A DNA stretch of 20,436 bases from DASYAN01 sp036501345 (GTDB lineage: Bacteria; Chloroflexota; Ktedonobacteria; Ktedonobacterales; Ktedonobacteraceae), in NCBI GenBank assembly GCA_036501345.1, contig DASYAN010000464.1, positions 1 through 20,436 on the forward strand, in the 5' to 3' direction. Every line of letters starts with the position of its first letter. Positions within the stretch are counted from its first letter, which is position 1. Shown here piece after piece: positions 7,771-14,701 of the stretch. The notes beneath the pieces were generated by a model. It had not been told where the DNA came from. It made no database searches and saw only the letters and a list, made by a program, of their open reading frames with translations. Made by a program: the position numbers and the translations under genes.

Positions 7771-7820
7771 GTGAGCAGGTTTTGAGGTGCAATGTGAGCA
7801 ATCAGCGCGAAACGTGAGCA
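7771..7820. repeat. Three GTGAGCA direct repeats (transposon-end-like)
   Basis: GTGAGCA occurs at 7771, 7794 and 7814, spaced 23 and 20 bp. Arrays of short direct repeats at this spacing are typical of transposase-binding ends of IS21- and Tn552-like elements. No transposase gene remains beside it, so this would be a solo end. Confidence 0.45.
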
Positions 7821-7852
7821 CTGGTGCTTCATCATCTGGAAAAATCGCTCCA

Positions 7853-7996
7853 CTTTTGGGGCTCATGTCCACTTTTGGTGATGAATGAGCTTATTGGAAG
7901 GAAGCCCATGTTCTCAATCTGTTTGCAGAGCCACACCAATTTTGACCCATCTTGCTTATTGCAGAACTTATCACCAAATCCGGGCATGAGCCAAAA
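7853..7996. repeat. Imperfect inverted repeats enclosing about 140 bp (MITE-like remnant)
   Basis: The left arm from 7853 reads TTTTGGGGCTCATG followed by a TTTGGTGAT segment (to 7885). The reverse complement of 7970-7996 reads TTTTGGCTCATGCCCGGATT then TGGTGATAAG. The arms face each other around about 85 bp, as in an internally deleted insertion sequence. No coding sequence can be supported in 7855-8338; the rest of that stretch holds only a weak GGCAAAC/GTTTGCC pair. Confidence 0.42.
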
Positions 7997-8338
7997 CCAA
8001 TGTCAAATCACACAATGATATCGCTGAATCATTCAATGACTCGGGCTTCTCAAATTTTCGCGACGTCACAACAATTGCAAGGATGGAGCATGATTGAAGC
8101 CATCAATACTCAGAGACGCTGTTGAATCATACCTTTGCCGTTGGAGGCTCCCTCGTAACATACTTTACACTATTAGAGGAGTTCAAACTGGCAAACCCTT
8201 GAGCACAAAAAGTTCCATTTCAAGCGTAGTAGTTTGCCAAGCTGGACTCCCCACGGGCGCAAAGTATGTTGTGATGAAGCCTCCTAACTGCGTTATTTAT
8301 AATATACCGACTTGACGGTACAAGGCTCGTTTTTGGTA

Positions 8339-8640
8339 CTATGGAGCTTCTGAGTCAGAGGCTTCTGAGCCAGTCCCCTCAGTATTGTACCCATCATCGA
8401 GTCTGGGTAAAGGAGGTTCCACAAGATTATGTATGCCCCAATCCTCTTGAGTATAATAAGGTAGGCCGCCGCGGTTTGGGTTCAGGGTGTCGTAGTCTAT
8501 CTGAGTATCTTCTGTTTGTATCTCTTGCTCCTCTATCAGGCCCTCCAAGTCTACGGCCTTGGTCTCCGTCTCTTGAACTTCTATCTCCTCCTGTGGAGTA
8601 TGGTTGGTATCGTCGTTGTGTTCTATCGCTCATTTTTCAT
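8339..8640 (-). pseudogene. Small acidic hypothetical gene, probably frameshifted near its start
   Basis: A reading frame open from about 8626 to the stop at 8339 encodes an acidic protein (VQETETKAVDLEGLIEEQE, then TLNPNRGGLPYYTQEDWG, ending SEASDSEAP). Its composition and codon pattern look coding-like, but it has no ATG of its own. An ATG at 8640, five bases after the stop of the upstream gene and directly behind AGAGG, reads MKNER then stops; a one-base shift would join it to the acidic frame. Alternatively an ATG at 8633, 7 nt from AGAGG, opens a basic 68-residue frame, which looks more like a shadow. No family is recognised. Confidence 0.33.
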
Positions 8641-8644
8641 CCTC

Positions 8645-8980
8645 TCATGTTTTGTAATTTGAAAATCCATTTACGCTTATAGTGCCTAATCTCAACTGTA
8701 CCCAACCTGTGTTACGATATCTAAGGAGAAAGAGGGACAGTTTCTTGCACATCAGTACGCTAAAAAGTATTTTGCTGTTAGGAAGTTTGTCTGTATTAAG
8801 ACCTGTTTGTGTGGATTGTTGGTAGTGAAACAGTGAAGGTGCTCCTCCAGCAAGGATGAAGGCGATCTTTTGCTTGTCTGTAAGCATTTGATAGGCTAGA
8901 GCAAGTACTTCACCAGGACTGTTTGTCTCACTTGGAGTTTGTAGAATGGCTTGTTGTAAGCAGTTCATCTTCTTAGGCAT
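8645..8980 (-). CDS. Hypothetical protein, 111 residues
   Basis: The first 60 residues look like a folded helical protein (MPKKMNCLQQAILQTPSE, then VLALAYQMLTDKQKIAFILA). The C-terminal third is rich in basic and hydrophobic residues and may be out of family register. No strong ribosome binding site is seen before the ATG at 8980; an internal ATG at 8968 is also possible. Its stop lies 5 bp before the putative start of the next small gene, and the two could be co-transcribed. I do not recognise the family, and it may be a decayed remnant within the transposon cluster. Confidence 0.4.
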   Translation of the reverse strand: MPKKMNCLQQAILQTPSETNSPGEVLALAYQMLTDKQKIAFILAGGAPSLFHYQQSTQTGLNTDKLPNSKILFSVLMCKKLSLFLLRYRNTGWVQLRLGTISVNGFSNYKT

Positions 8981-8992
8981 GCGTCAAATCTG

Positions 8993-9076
8993 GTTGACAG
9001 TTTCTGACAAACTGAATCACAGAAAGTGCCTTGCCAAGAGGCTTTAGACGTATCTATGACTGTTCGAACTGTCAAC
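8993..9076. repeat. Perfect 10-bp inverted repeats GTTGACAGTT / AACTGTCAAC
   Basis: The arms lie at 8993-9002 and 9067-9076, enclosing 64 bp. A smaller palindrome CAGTTT-CTGAC-AAACTG (8998-9014) overlaps the left arm. It lies between the 111-residue gene and the IS5-type element, so it may be a small mobile remnant or an operator region. Confidence 0.45.
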
Positions 9077-9086
9077 TCAATCCACC

Positions 9087-10289
9087 GAGGGCATTTCGTA
9101 ACCCCAAAAAGCAGATCAGTGGAGAGGGGATTGGCAGAGTCAAGTAAGCTATCCTCTAGAAGAGGCCAGTTCCCTCATCTAGAAGGTCAGAACTATGATG
9201 CCTTTAACTCTTGAAAAACAGGCATCGGTGGCTCCTCCAGCCTATCAGCGTGCACAAGCCCGGCTGAATCGTGCATTGCATATAGATGCCCTGACTCTGG
9301 TCACCACGTTACATTTGCTTGCCCTGTGCCGTCTGGCTGTTCGTCTGGCCCATCGTCGTTGTCCGCCTCCATTACCAGCAGGCAAGGGAGGAAGACCACG
9401 CAGTTATAGTGAAGAGAGTCTCCTGCTTATCAGTCTGTTGCGAACCTTGTGGCGCTTATCCTACCAGGACATGCATGACTGGCTCAAGAGTTGGCCTGCT
9501 TTAGCCCTGGCTTGTGGCTTGCCTTTGGATAAAGAGGGCAAGCCTCTCATTGTGAGTCCATCCCAGCATTGTAAACGTCGCCATGCTGCTGGTGCCCCTG
9601 TGCATGAGTCTCTGTTTGTGCTGGTCGTTGTGCAAGCTCTGCGCAGACGGCTTATCGGAGCCCGTGATCTCATCATTGACAGTGCTCCCATCCTGGCTTG
9701 GAGACGGCGTGACCCAGATGCCGCCTATGGACACGCTCCTGCTCACCATCCTCTTCCCCTTCTGCGAGGCTTTCGCGTGCACACCCTCATCTGTCGTGGC
9801 TCTGGCTTACCTCTCTTGTTTTTGCTCTCTCCTGCCAACCCACACGATGCTCCTTTTGCACAACGCTTGTTGGCATGGGCGATGCGCCTGTATCAGATCC
9901 GTCCTCGGGTCATTCGTCTGGACGCAGCCTATTGGGGCTTACGCCTCATTGCTTGGATTCATACGGTGCTTGGGGCGGTCGCCGTCGTGGCGTTCAATCC
10001 CAAGAACCTGAAGGACCGCTCCTGCTTGCCTCCCACCTGGACCAGAGAAGAACTGGGCAAGCGCAGCGCCATCGAACGCTTCTTTGGGCGTGTGTTTCTC
10101 TTTTTCCATCTGCAACGTCCTCCCCTGACAGGCTGGTCTGAGGTTGCTTCACAGGTGGCTTTGACCTATGCCGCTTCCGTCATTGTTGGCCTTGCTGCTC
10201 AACAAGAAGGTCGTCCTGACCTGATTCGTTCACCTAAAAGGGTGCTCGCTCATCTGTGGGAAGGAGATTCGCCGTTCTGAAACGCCCTC
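9087..10289 (+). mobile_element. IS5/IS4-type insertion sequence
   Basis: A 1.2-kb unit surrounds the transposase. Its putative ends are GAGGGCATTTCGTAAC (9087-9102) and, on the opposite strand at 10289-10274, GAGGGCGTTTCAGAAC, matching at 13 of 16 positions. The right repeat contains the transposase stop codon. A clear adjacent target duplication is not visible; TCAAT occurs 5-6 bp outside both ends. The size fits the IS5 family. The 90 bp between this and the next element (10290-10379) holds no gene. Confidence 0.55.
9195..10280 (+). CDS. DDE transposase, IS5/IS4 type
   Basis: The 361-residue protein starts with a helical DNA-binding region (GGRPRSYSEESLLLISLLRTL, residues 65-86) of the kind preceding DDE_Tnp_1 domains. 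The catalytic triad can be placed as D162 (LIIDSAPIL), D243 (VIRLDAAYWG) and E294 in KRSAIERFFGR, where the Y/R-x-x-x-E signature gives the third acid. This enzyme would bind the element ends and catalyse cut-and-paste transposition. Adjacent ATGs at 9195 and 9198 follow AAGG at 9183-9186. The frame is intact and all three acids are present, so the element may still be active. Confidence 0.85.
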   Translation: MMPLTLEKQASVAPPAYQRAQARLNRALHIDALTLVTTLHLLALCRLAVRLAHRRCPPPLPAGKGGRPRSYSEESLLLISLLRTLWRLSYQDMHDWLKSWPALALACGLPLDKEGKPLIVSPSQHCKRRHAAGAPVHESLFVLVVVQALRRRLIGARDLIIDSAPILAWRRRDPDAAYGHAPAHHPLPLLRGFRVHTLICRGSGLPLLFLLSPANPHDAPFAQRLLAWAMRLYQIRPRVIRLDAAYWGLRLIAWIHTVLGAVAVVAFNPKNLKDRSCLPPTWTREELGKRSAIERFFGRVFLFFHLQRPPLTGWSEVASQVALTYAASVIVGLAAQQEGRPDLIRSPKRVLAHLWEGDSPF

Positions 10290-10379
10290 TGCTCTTCAAT
10301 ATACCTGACGTCGCAACTCCAATACTCGTGCCGTCTGCAAGCTTTGAATGGCATCTCCAGCTTCGGACGGCTTGTAAAC

Positions 10380-10418
10380 TGGACCCATTTGTCAGGTTCA
10401 TGCACACTTTCGATGATG
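10380..10418 (+). repeat. ISL3 left terminal inverted repeat
   Basis: It pairs with 12072-12110 on the opposite strand: 8 outer bases, 7 mismatched bases, then 24 identical bases. The inner part reaches to about 10 bp before the putative -10 box of the transposase promoter. Confidence 0.88.
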
Positions 10419-10427
10419 GCTATGTGG

Positions 10428-10433
10428 TATACT
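10428..10433 (+). promoter_or_regulatory. Extended -10 box of the ISL3 transposase
   Basis: TATACT preceded by TGG gives an extended -10 motif just inside the left inverted repeat, about 50 bp before the transposase ATG. No good -35 hexamer is present, as is acceptable for extended -10 promoters. Confidence 0.35.
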
Positions 10434-10481
10434 AAGGAGGACCTATTGTTTTCCCCACTTCTTCTTGTTAGAGCTTGACCT

Positions 10482-12092
10482 ATGATCCAACCAACCCTTT
10501 TACTCGGTCTGCCTGCTCATTTCAGGTTGGAACAGATCGAAATGACCCTCCAAACACTTACATTGTCTCTCGCGGTAGAAACACCGGAAGCGGCTTGTCC
10601 GCTCTGCCAGCAGATTTCCCATCGTGTCCACAGTCACTACACTCGCGCGCTTGCCGACCTGCCCTGTGCAGGAAAAACGCTGCGACTGCAGGTCGTGGTT
10701 CGCCGCTTCTTTTGTGGGAATCAAGCGTGTGTTCGCAAGATTTTCGCCGAGCGATTGCCGGAGCTGACCAGTGTGTATGCACGTCGAACGACCCGCTGCA
10801 AAGAAGCACTGATCGAACTTGGCTTTGCACTGGGAGGGACAGCTGCTGCTTCTCTGAGTGTCCACCTCGGTCTACCTAGCAATCGTATGACTCTTTTGAG
10901 AATGCTACGACAACTCCCTCCTGCTGCTATCCCAACACCCAAGATGCTTGGGGTGGATGAGTGGGCGTATCGTCGTGGGAAGAAATATGGCACGATCCTC
11001 ATTGACTTGGAGAGTGCAACGCCTGTGGATCTGCTTCCAGACCGTCAAGCAGCCACATTAGCGACATGGCTAGAGAAGCATCCAGGAGTTCAACTGATCA
11101 GCCGTGACCGGGCAGGAGAGTTTGCACTGGGAGCCAGAAAAGGGGCACCAGAGGCTATTCAGATAGCTGACCGCTTTCATGTTCTGCGCAATTTGGCAGA
11201 CGTCGTGGAAAAAGTGCTTGCAAAACACCGACAGGCCCTTTCACAGGTTCATCTGGTCACAGCTCCAACAGCTTCTCCTTCGCCCTTATTACGCCACGTG
11301 CGACCAGAACGTGAGCGACGCAAGCAACAAGCACGAACGGTGTTTCTGGAGCGATATGAAACCGTCCAACGTCTCGTCAAAGAGGGGATCTCTCATAGCG
11401 AAATTTCCCGGCGGCTGCACCTGCATCGTGACTCGGTCATTCGTTATGCAAGAGCAGAGACCTTTCCAGAACGGGCAGAACGACCAAGCCGTCCAGGTAT
11501 TCTGGCTCCCTACGAAACGTACTTGCGAACCCGTTGGGCAGAAGGCGAGCGCAATGCGGTAGGCTTGTTTGGCGAGCTGAGAGCTCGTGGGTATACCGGA
11601 TCACGCATGACCGTTGAGCGCTTTCTGCTCGGACTGCGTCGCATGGAGCAACAAGGAATCGAGGTCAGGAAAACGGCAACGTCGGTTCAGTTGACACCAC
11701 GGCGAGCTGTTGGATTAATGCTGAGCCGTAGCACCGATCTCACGGAAGAAGAACGCGTGGCCCTCGGACAGGTCTGCCAGATCCATCAAGAAGTCAAGCG
11801 CCTCAATGCTTTGTTCCAGCAATTTGCCCAGATGCTGCGAGATCGCCGAGGTGAAGAACTGGATCAGTGGCTCCATGCGGCTTTTCATTCTGGTATCCCT
11901 GAGTTACAGGCTTTTGTCAAGAAATTGCGTCAAGATTAACAGGCTGTACAAGCTGGATTGATCCTCAAATGGAACAACGGGATAGTTGAAGGACATGTCA
12001 ATCGTTTGAAGGTTTTAAAACGCAGTATGTATGGTCGAGCTGATTTTGATCTCCTTCGCTTACGCGTTCTCCATCATCGAAAGTGTGCATGA
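10482..12092 (+). pseudogene. ISL3 transposase interrupted by an in-frame TAA
   Basis: The frame encodes an ISL3 transposase: an N-terminal zinc-binding motif (CPLC near residue 39, then CGNQAC), a helix-turn-helix region, and the DDE domain with D159 (LGVDEWAYRRG) and D209 (ISRDRAGEF). It is cut after 485 residues by TAA at 11937-11939. The next 50 codons continue the family sequence without a shift, including WNNGIVEGHVNRLK, where the Glu at codon 503 is the third catalytic acid, and SMYGRADFDLLRLRVL, ending at TGA 12090-12092. The 485-residue product would lack the catalytic Glu and should be inactive. The ATG at 10482 matches the usual ISL3 start (PTLLLGLPAHFRLEQIE). Confidence 0.9.
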
Positions 12093-12126
12093 ACCGAATT
12101 CTTGGGTCCATTATACATTCAGCCGG

Positions 12127-12900
12127 TTACGAGTCACCCTCCCAGTTTACAAACTGGTTCATAAAGCTTACATCATAATTTAATCCTGCATTGTCGTAGA
12201 GCTCAGAGACCTGATCACGCACCCCTTTGAGTAAACTAGGTTTAAAACTTTCTATGAATGCTAAACTCTCCTGTAGATCAATAGCAAGGTCAGGTATACT
12301 TTTATCACCTAGTATTGCTATATGATTATTTATAATTCTTGTTCCGTCAGTGGTACTTGCTCTATAGTGACCACGTTTTATTAGTATTTCATTGCATAGT
12401 CTAGTTATGTATTGCCTAGCACTATTATCTAGACCTTTGTGGCTTGCTCGCAAAGCCTCTTTTATGTCAAGAACTAAAGTTGAAGATAGATTATCTGCAA
12501 ACCACTGTTTTGCTTCAATTCGTTGCTGTAAATCTGCTGCAGTTGCATCGAGCATGCTCGATGCGCTGCCTTCAGGAGAATTCTGTTGCATGTAAACAGA
12601 AACCTCTTGGTTGGCTCTTTGAGACTCTCCAAGGTTTACTCCATATTGGCTTGCTTTCACTCGTTCCTGGAGAGAGAAGCCAGAAGGGTCTCGTTGTTCT
12701 CCCACTTGTAACAGAGCAAGAAGCTCTTTATATTGTTCTGATTGTGACTTTCCATGTTTTTCTTTAAATGCTTGTGCTTCATATATTCTTGCACTTACCA
12801 TTCGGTTGCCTTCTTCACGAGCTGATCCCGATCTCGTTTCTCTGTTATGACTGCCGTCATTTTGAGGGTAAGTACCTTCTTTTCTTGTATTATCTGGCAT
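12127..12900 (-). CDS. Hypothetical hydrophilic protein, 257 residues
   Basis: The start is well supported: an AGAAGGAG Shine-Dalgarno lies about 8 nt before the ATG at 12900. The N-terminal 35 residues are polar and disordered-looking (TRKEGTYPQNDGSHNRETRS). The remainder is helical and charged, with no signal peptide, membrane span or recognised motif. The gene ends 17 bp from the right end of the ISL3 element and diverges from the conjugation genes, so it may be an accessory or regulatory gene of that module. I do not recognise the family. Confidence 0.65.
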   Translation of the reverse strand: MPDNTRKEGTYPQNDGSHNRETRSGSAREEGNRMVSARIYEAQAFKEKHGKSQSEQYKELLALLQVGEQRDPSGFSLQERVKASQYGVNLGESQRANQEVSVYMQQNSPEGSASSMLDATAADLQQRIEAKQWFADNLSSTLVLDIKEALRASHKGLDNSARQYITRLCNEILIKRGHYRASTTDGTRIINNHIAILGDKSIPDLAIDLQESLAFIESFKPSLLKGVRDQVSELYDNAGLNYDVSFMNQFVNWEGDS

Positions 12901-12913
12901 GATATTTTCTCCT

Positions 12914-12945
12914 TCTTATAAAGCTTTTAGAATAAAGCTCATAAG
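12914..12945 (-). promoter_or_regulatory. Hairpin abutting the ribosome binding site of the 257-residue gene
   Basis: In the minus-strand RNA CUUAU/AUAAG (5 bp) and AGCUUU/AAAGCU (6 bp) form a two-part stem with a 6-nt loop. Its 3' foot touches the AAGGAG. It could modulate access to the start or protect the transcript end. Confidence 0.33.
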
Positions 12946-13083
12946 TCTTTTTCTTGAAGGCCTGTCAGTACGATCCTGACGGTAGGATGCGACGTACCAT
13001 ATAATTGTTGATAGCGCCCAGATCACAGGAGACCTTGTTTGCCAATTTGCTCTCTAGGTTGTTTAAAGCTAGAAAAGCAATCT

Positions 13084-13146
13084 TGGGGTGAGGCATGCTT
13101 CGTTAGAGTGAGAATAATCTCTTCCTCTCACCTTGTCTCAACCCCA
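13084..13146. other. Large imperfect inverted repeat in the intergenic region before the conjugation genes
   Basis: An outer stem pairs TGGGGTGAGGCA (13084-13095) with TTGTCTCAACCCCA (13133-13146), using one bulged A and one G-U pair. An inner stem pairs GTGAGA (13108-13113) with TCTCAC (13126-13131). No T tract follows on either strand. It could be a structured leader RNA or a DNA-processing site. The 565 bp between 12901 and 13466 otherwise hold no supported gene. Confidence 0.42.
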
Positions 13147-13348
13147 GTTTGCTAATCTAGAAAAAATCACTTTCATTAGGTATCCTTAGTACAAGCAGTC
13201 GCAAGTGGTTTCCAATTAGACTCTCTTGTAGTGAAAGCATCTGAGGTAAGGAAAAATCGGAGCCTACTTTGGAATCTACTTGCGGTCGGCTATCCTTTTT
13301 AGGAATTGTTAAGAAATACGTTACTGTGCTGAGGTCCTTTCCTCTACC

Positions 13349-13365
13349 AAACCGAAAGGTTTTTT
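13349..13365 (+). terminator. Small hairpin with T tract
   Basis: AAACC-GAAA-GGTTTTTT forms a 5-bp stem with a stable GNRA tetraloop followed by a short T run. It lies about 145 bp upstream of the pilin-like gene and could attenuate a leader transcript. The stem is short, so the call is weak. Confidence 0.35.
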
Positions 13366-13508
13366 AACATCATACTGAGGATTTATCTCAAAGGTAACAT
13401 GTGTTCCTGAAAGAGAACGGTTTGCGTGAGGCGGCCGGATAAGCTTCGCTTCCACGATATTGTTTCGTGATAACTCCATGTACGTTGGTACAGAAAGGCT
13501 GGAAAAAG

Positions 13509-13850
13509 ATGTTTGCGCTACCAATGTTGTCCCATTGGACATATGTGATTGCTGCTGCTGTCCCTAATGCTAACTGTTCTGATGCATTTGTCGAAGCCCT
13601 TACAGGTGGTCTTAGCATGATCATCAATATTCTGATGGGATTAGGAATTGCCATAGCGGTGATCGGGATTATTGTTGGCGGACTGATGCGTGCAACGGCC
13701 TGGGGCAGTGAGCAAAGGATTGCCATGTCTAATAAGGCCATTACCTGTGCAATCATCGGATTGGTCATTGTTTTACTTGGCGTTACACTAGGTGGTCAGG
13801 TTCCCACTTGGTTCGGTAATGCTAGTGGCAGTTGTAAAGTTGGTTCCTAG
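13509..13850 (+). CDS. VirB2/TrbC-like small membrane protein (pilin candidate)
   Basis: The product of about 114 residues has an N-terminal hydrophobic segment ending in AAAVPNANC, which could be a signal peptide. Two membrane spans follow: GGLSMIINILMGLGIAIAV into IGIIVGG, then AITCAIIGLVIVLLGVTLGG. They are separated by a short polar loop (MRATAWGSEQRIAMSNK). This is the layout of VirB2/TrbC pilin subunits of type IV secretion systems; sequence similarity alone is weak. The ATG at 13509 follows GGAAAAAG; a GTG at 13467 and an ATG at 13524 are alternatives. It is followed, after about 340 bp, by a membrane protein and a VirB4 ATPase, which supports the assignment. Confidence 0.6.
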   Translation: MFALPMLSHWTYVIAAAVPNANCSDAFVEALTGGLSMIINILMGLGIAIAVIGIIVGGLMRATAWGSEQRIAMSNKAITCAIIGLVIVLLGVTLGGQVPTWFGNASGSCKVGS

Positions 13851-13994
13851 TCATTGAAGGCCTTCTTCTGTGGGTGAGACAAATTCGATGGTTTTTCCAT
13901 ATGGCAGAGATGGACCTTCTCTATCAGGAAACACAGATCACAATTTTGCTCATGCGTACTTAGGAAAGGACATCAACCTTCCTGGCTATTGCTC

Positions 13995-14036
13995 ATCTAT
14001 TTATCTACACAGCTAGATATATGGATGTAAATAGAT
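13995..14036. repeat. AT-rich inverted repeat ATCTATTTA / TAAATAGAT
   Basis: The perfect 9-bp arms are separated by 24 bp that contain a further ATCTA/TAGAT pair. It lies in the 343-bp gap (13851-14193) between the pilin-like gene and the single-span protein, where no gene is visible. Possible promoter region, mRNA processing site or protein-binding site. Confidence 0.4.
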
Positions 14037-14125
14037 AAGGATGAATGCATGTCAATAATTACTGACGACGAGAGGAAGCGGAGTAGTTGATCAATGACAT
14101 TATAAAGCTCTGCTTTCTCTTGCTC

Positions 14126-14161
14126 TATAAGGGAATGGCTGTCAAAAAGCGTCCCCTTATA
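14126..14161 (+). promoter_or_regulatory. Hairpin TATAAGGG / CCCTTATA upstream of the single-span membrane protein
   Basis: An 8-bp perfect stem with a 20-nt loop ends 32 bp before the ATG at 14194 and just before its GAAGGAGAGAG ribosome binding region. It could influence translation of the operon or act as a protein-binding site. Confidence 0.35.
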
Positions 14162-14193
14162 AAATCAGTCCTTGAAGGAGAGAGAACAAAGCT

Positions 14194-14697
14194 ATGAAGC
14201 CGTTTACCAGATCCCTGGATAAACTCGTAGAGAATACGAAAGACCACTCGACTTGTCGATCGGCAGAGCAAACGGCACAAGACAAAGAGACTACTACCAG
14301 CTCTCTCCAGGACAAACTCGCGATACAGCAGGAGAAAGCATATCATCATGCTTCCCACACAGTGGAAAAGAGAAGAAAGCATCAAATCCCTTTTATTGCT
14401 CTGGCTTTAATGATGCTCTTTATGAGCCTCTGTATCATTTCTATGGCTGGGCTAAGACCAGTGGCTTTAGCTGACAAGCTAACTCACTTGGATGCCACTC
14501 CAACAGCTCCTCCAGACCTATCAAATGTCCCTGTCGATCAAAGTGTTTCGGATCTAGTAAACCAGGGCAATTTGGTGCTTGGCTATGGAGATAAATGTGA
14601 ACAGTTTAATTCGGTGGTGTCTAATGATAAGTTTTGCTGGAACGAGGGTAATTTTAATTGGGGCGGTAGAGATATTAAAGGAAGTATAGAGGAATAG
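14194..14697 (+). CDS. Single-span membrane protein of the conjugation block
   Basis: The 167-residue protein has a charged cytoplasmic-looking N-terminal region (1-62) and a KRRKHQ stop-transfer-type stretch. One membrane span follows at about 66-88 (IPFIALALMMLFMSLCIISM), then an exported C-terminal domain of about 75 residues with two Cys (KCEQFN and KFCWN) that could form a disulfide. It is preceded by GAAGGAGAGAG and its stop is 4 bp from the VirB4 ATG, so the two are co-translated. The topology would suit a VirB8- or assembly-type component, but no family is recognised. Confidence 0.7.
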   Translation: MKPFTRSLDKLVENTKDHSTCRSAEQTAQDKETTTSSLQDKLAIQQEKAYHHASHTVEKRRKHQIPFIALALMMLFMSLCIISMAGLRPVALADKLTHLDATPTAPPDLSNVPVDQSVSDLVNQGNLVLGYGDKCEQFNSVVSNDKFCWNEGNFNWGGRDIKGSIEE

Positions 14698-14701
14698 GAT
14701 T

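Larger units (their letters stand above)
10380..12110 (+). mobile_element. ISL3-family insertion sequence
   Basis: The terminal inverted repeats are long and clear. Left (10380-10418) and right (12110-12072, reverse strand) both begin TGGACCCA, differ over 7 bases, then share an identical 24-bp block from GGTTCATGCAC to CGATGATG. The 1.73-kb length and the transposase type fit ISL3. The flanking 8 bp (TTGTAAAC left, TTATACAT right) are not a duplication, so the neighbouring DNA has changed since insertion. Confidence 0.9.

Noticed and set aside
7485..7853. A 122-residue minus-strand gene
   Set aside because: Only the part to about 7663 resembles the NB-ARC protein; the rest crosses transposon-end repeats, so the frame is a chance fusion.
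8341..8682. A 113-residue plus-strand frame
   Set aside because: The antisense acidic frame has more coding-like composition and a better neighbour context; the plus frame is rich in Ser/Leu/Pro without recognisable structure.
10434..10478. Strong AAGGAGG followed by TTG and a 10-codon leader peptide just before the ISL3 transposase
   Set aside because: The AAGGAGG touches the extended -10 box TATACT, so transcripts from that promoter would begin after it and lack the site. Probably chance or read-in transcription only.
12142..12157. Palindrome CCAGTTTGTAAACTGG (on the minus strand) sharing 11 bases with the left flank of the ISL3 element (10372-10382)
   Set aside because: It lies inside the coding end of the 257-residue gene and the match is in the wrong orientation for a target duplication; most likely coincidence.
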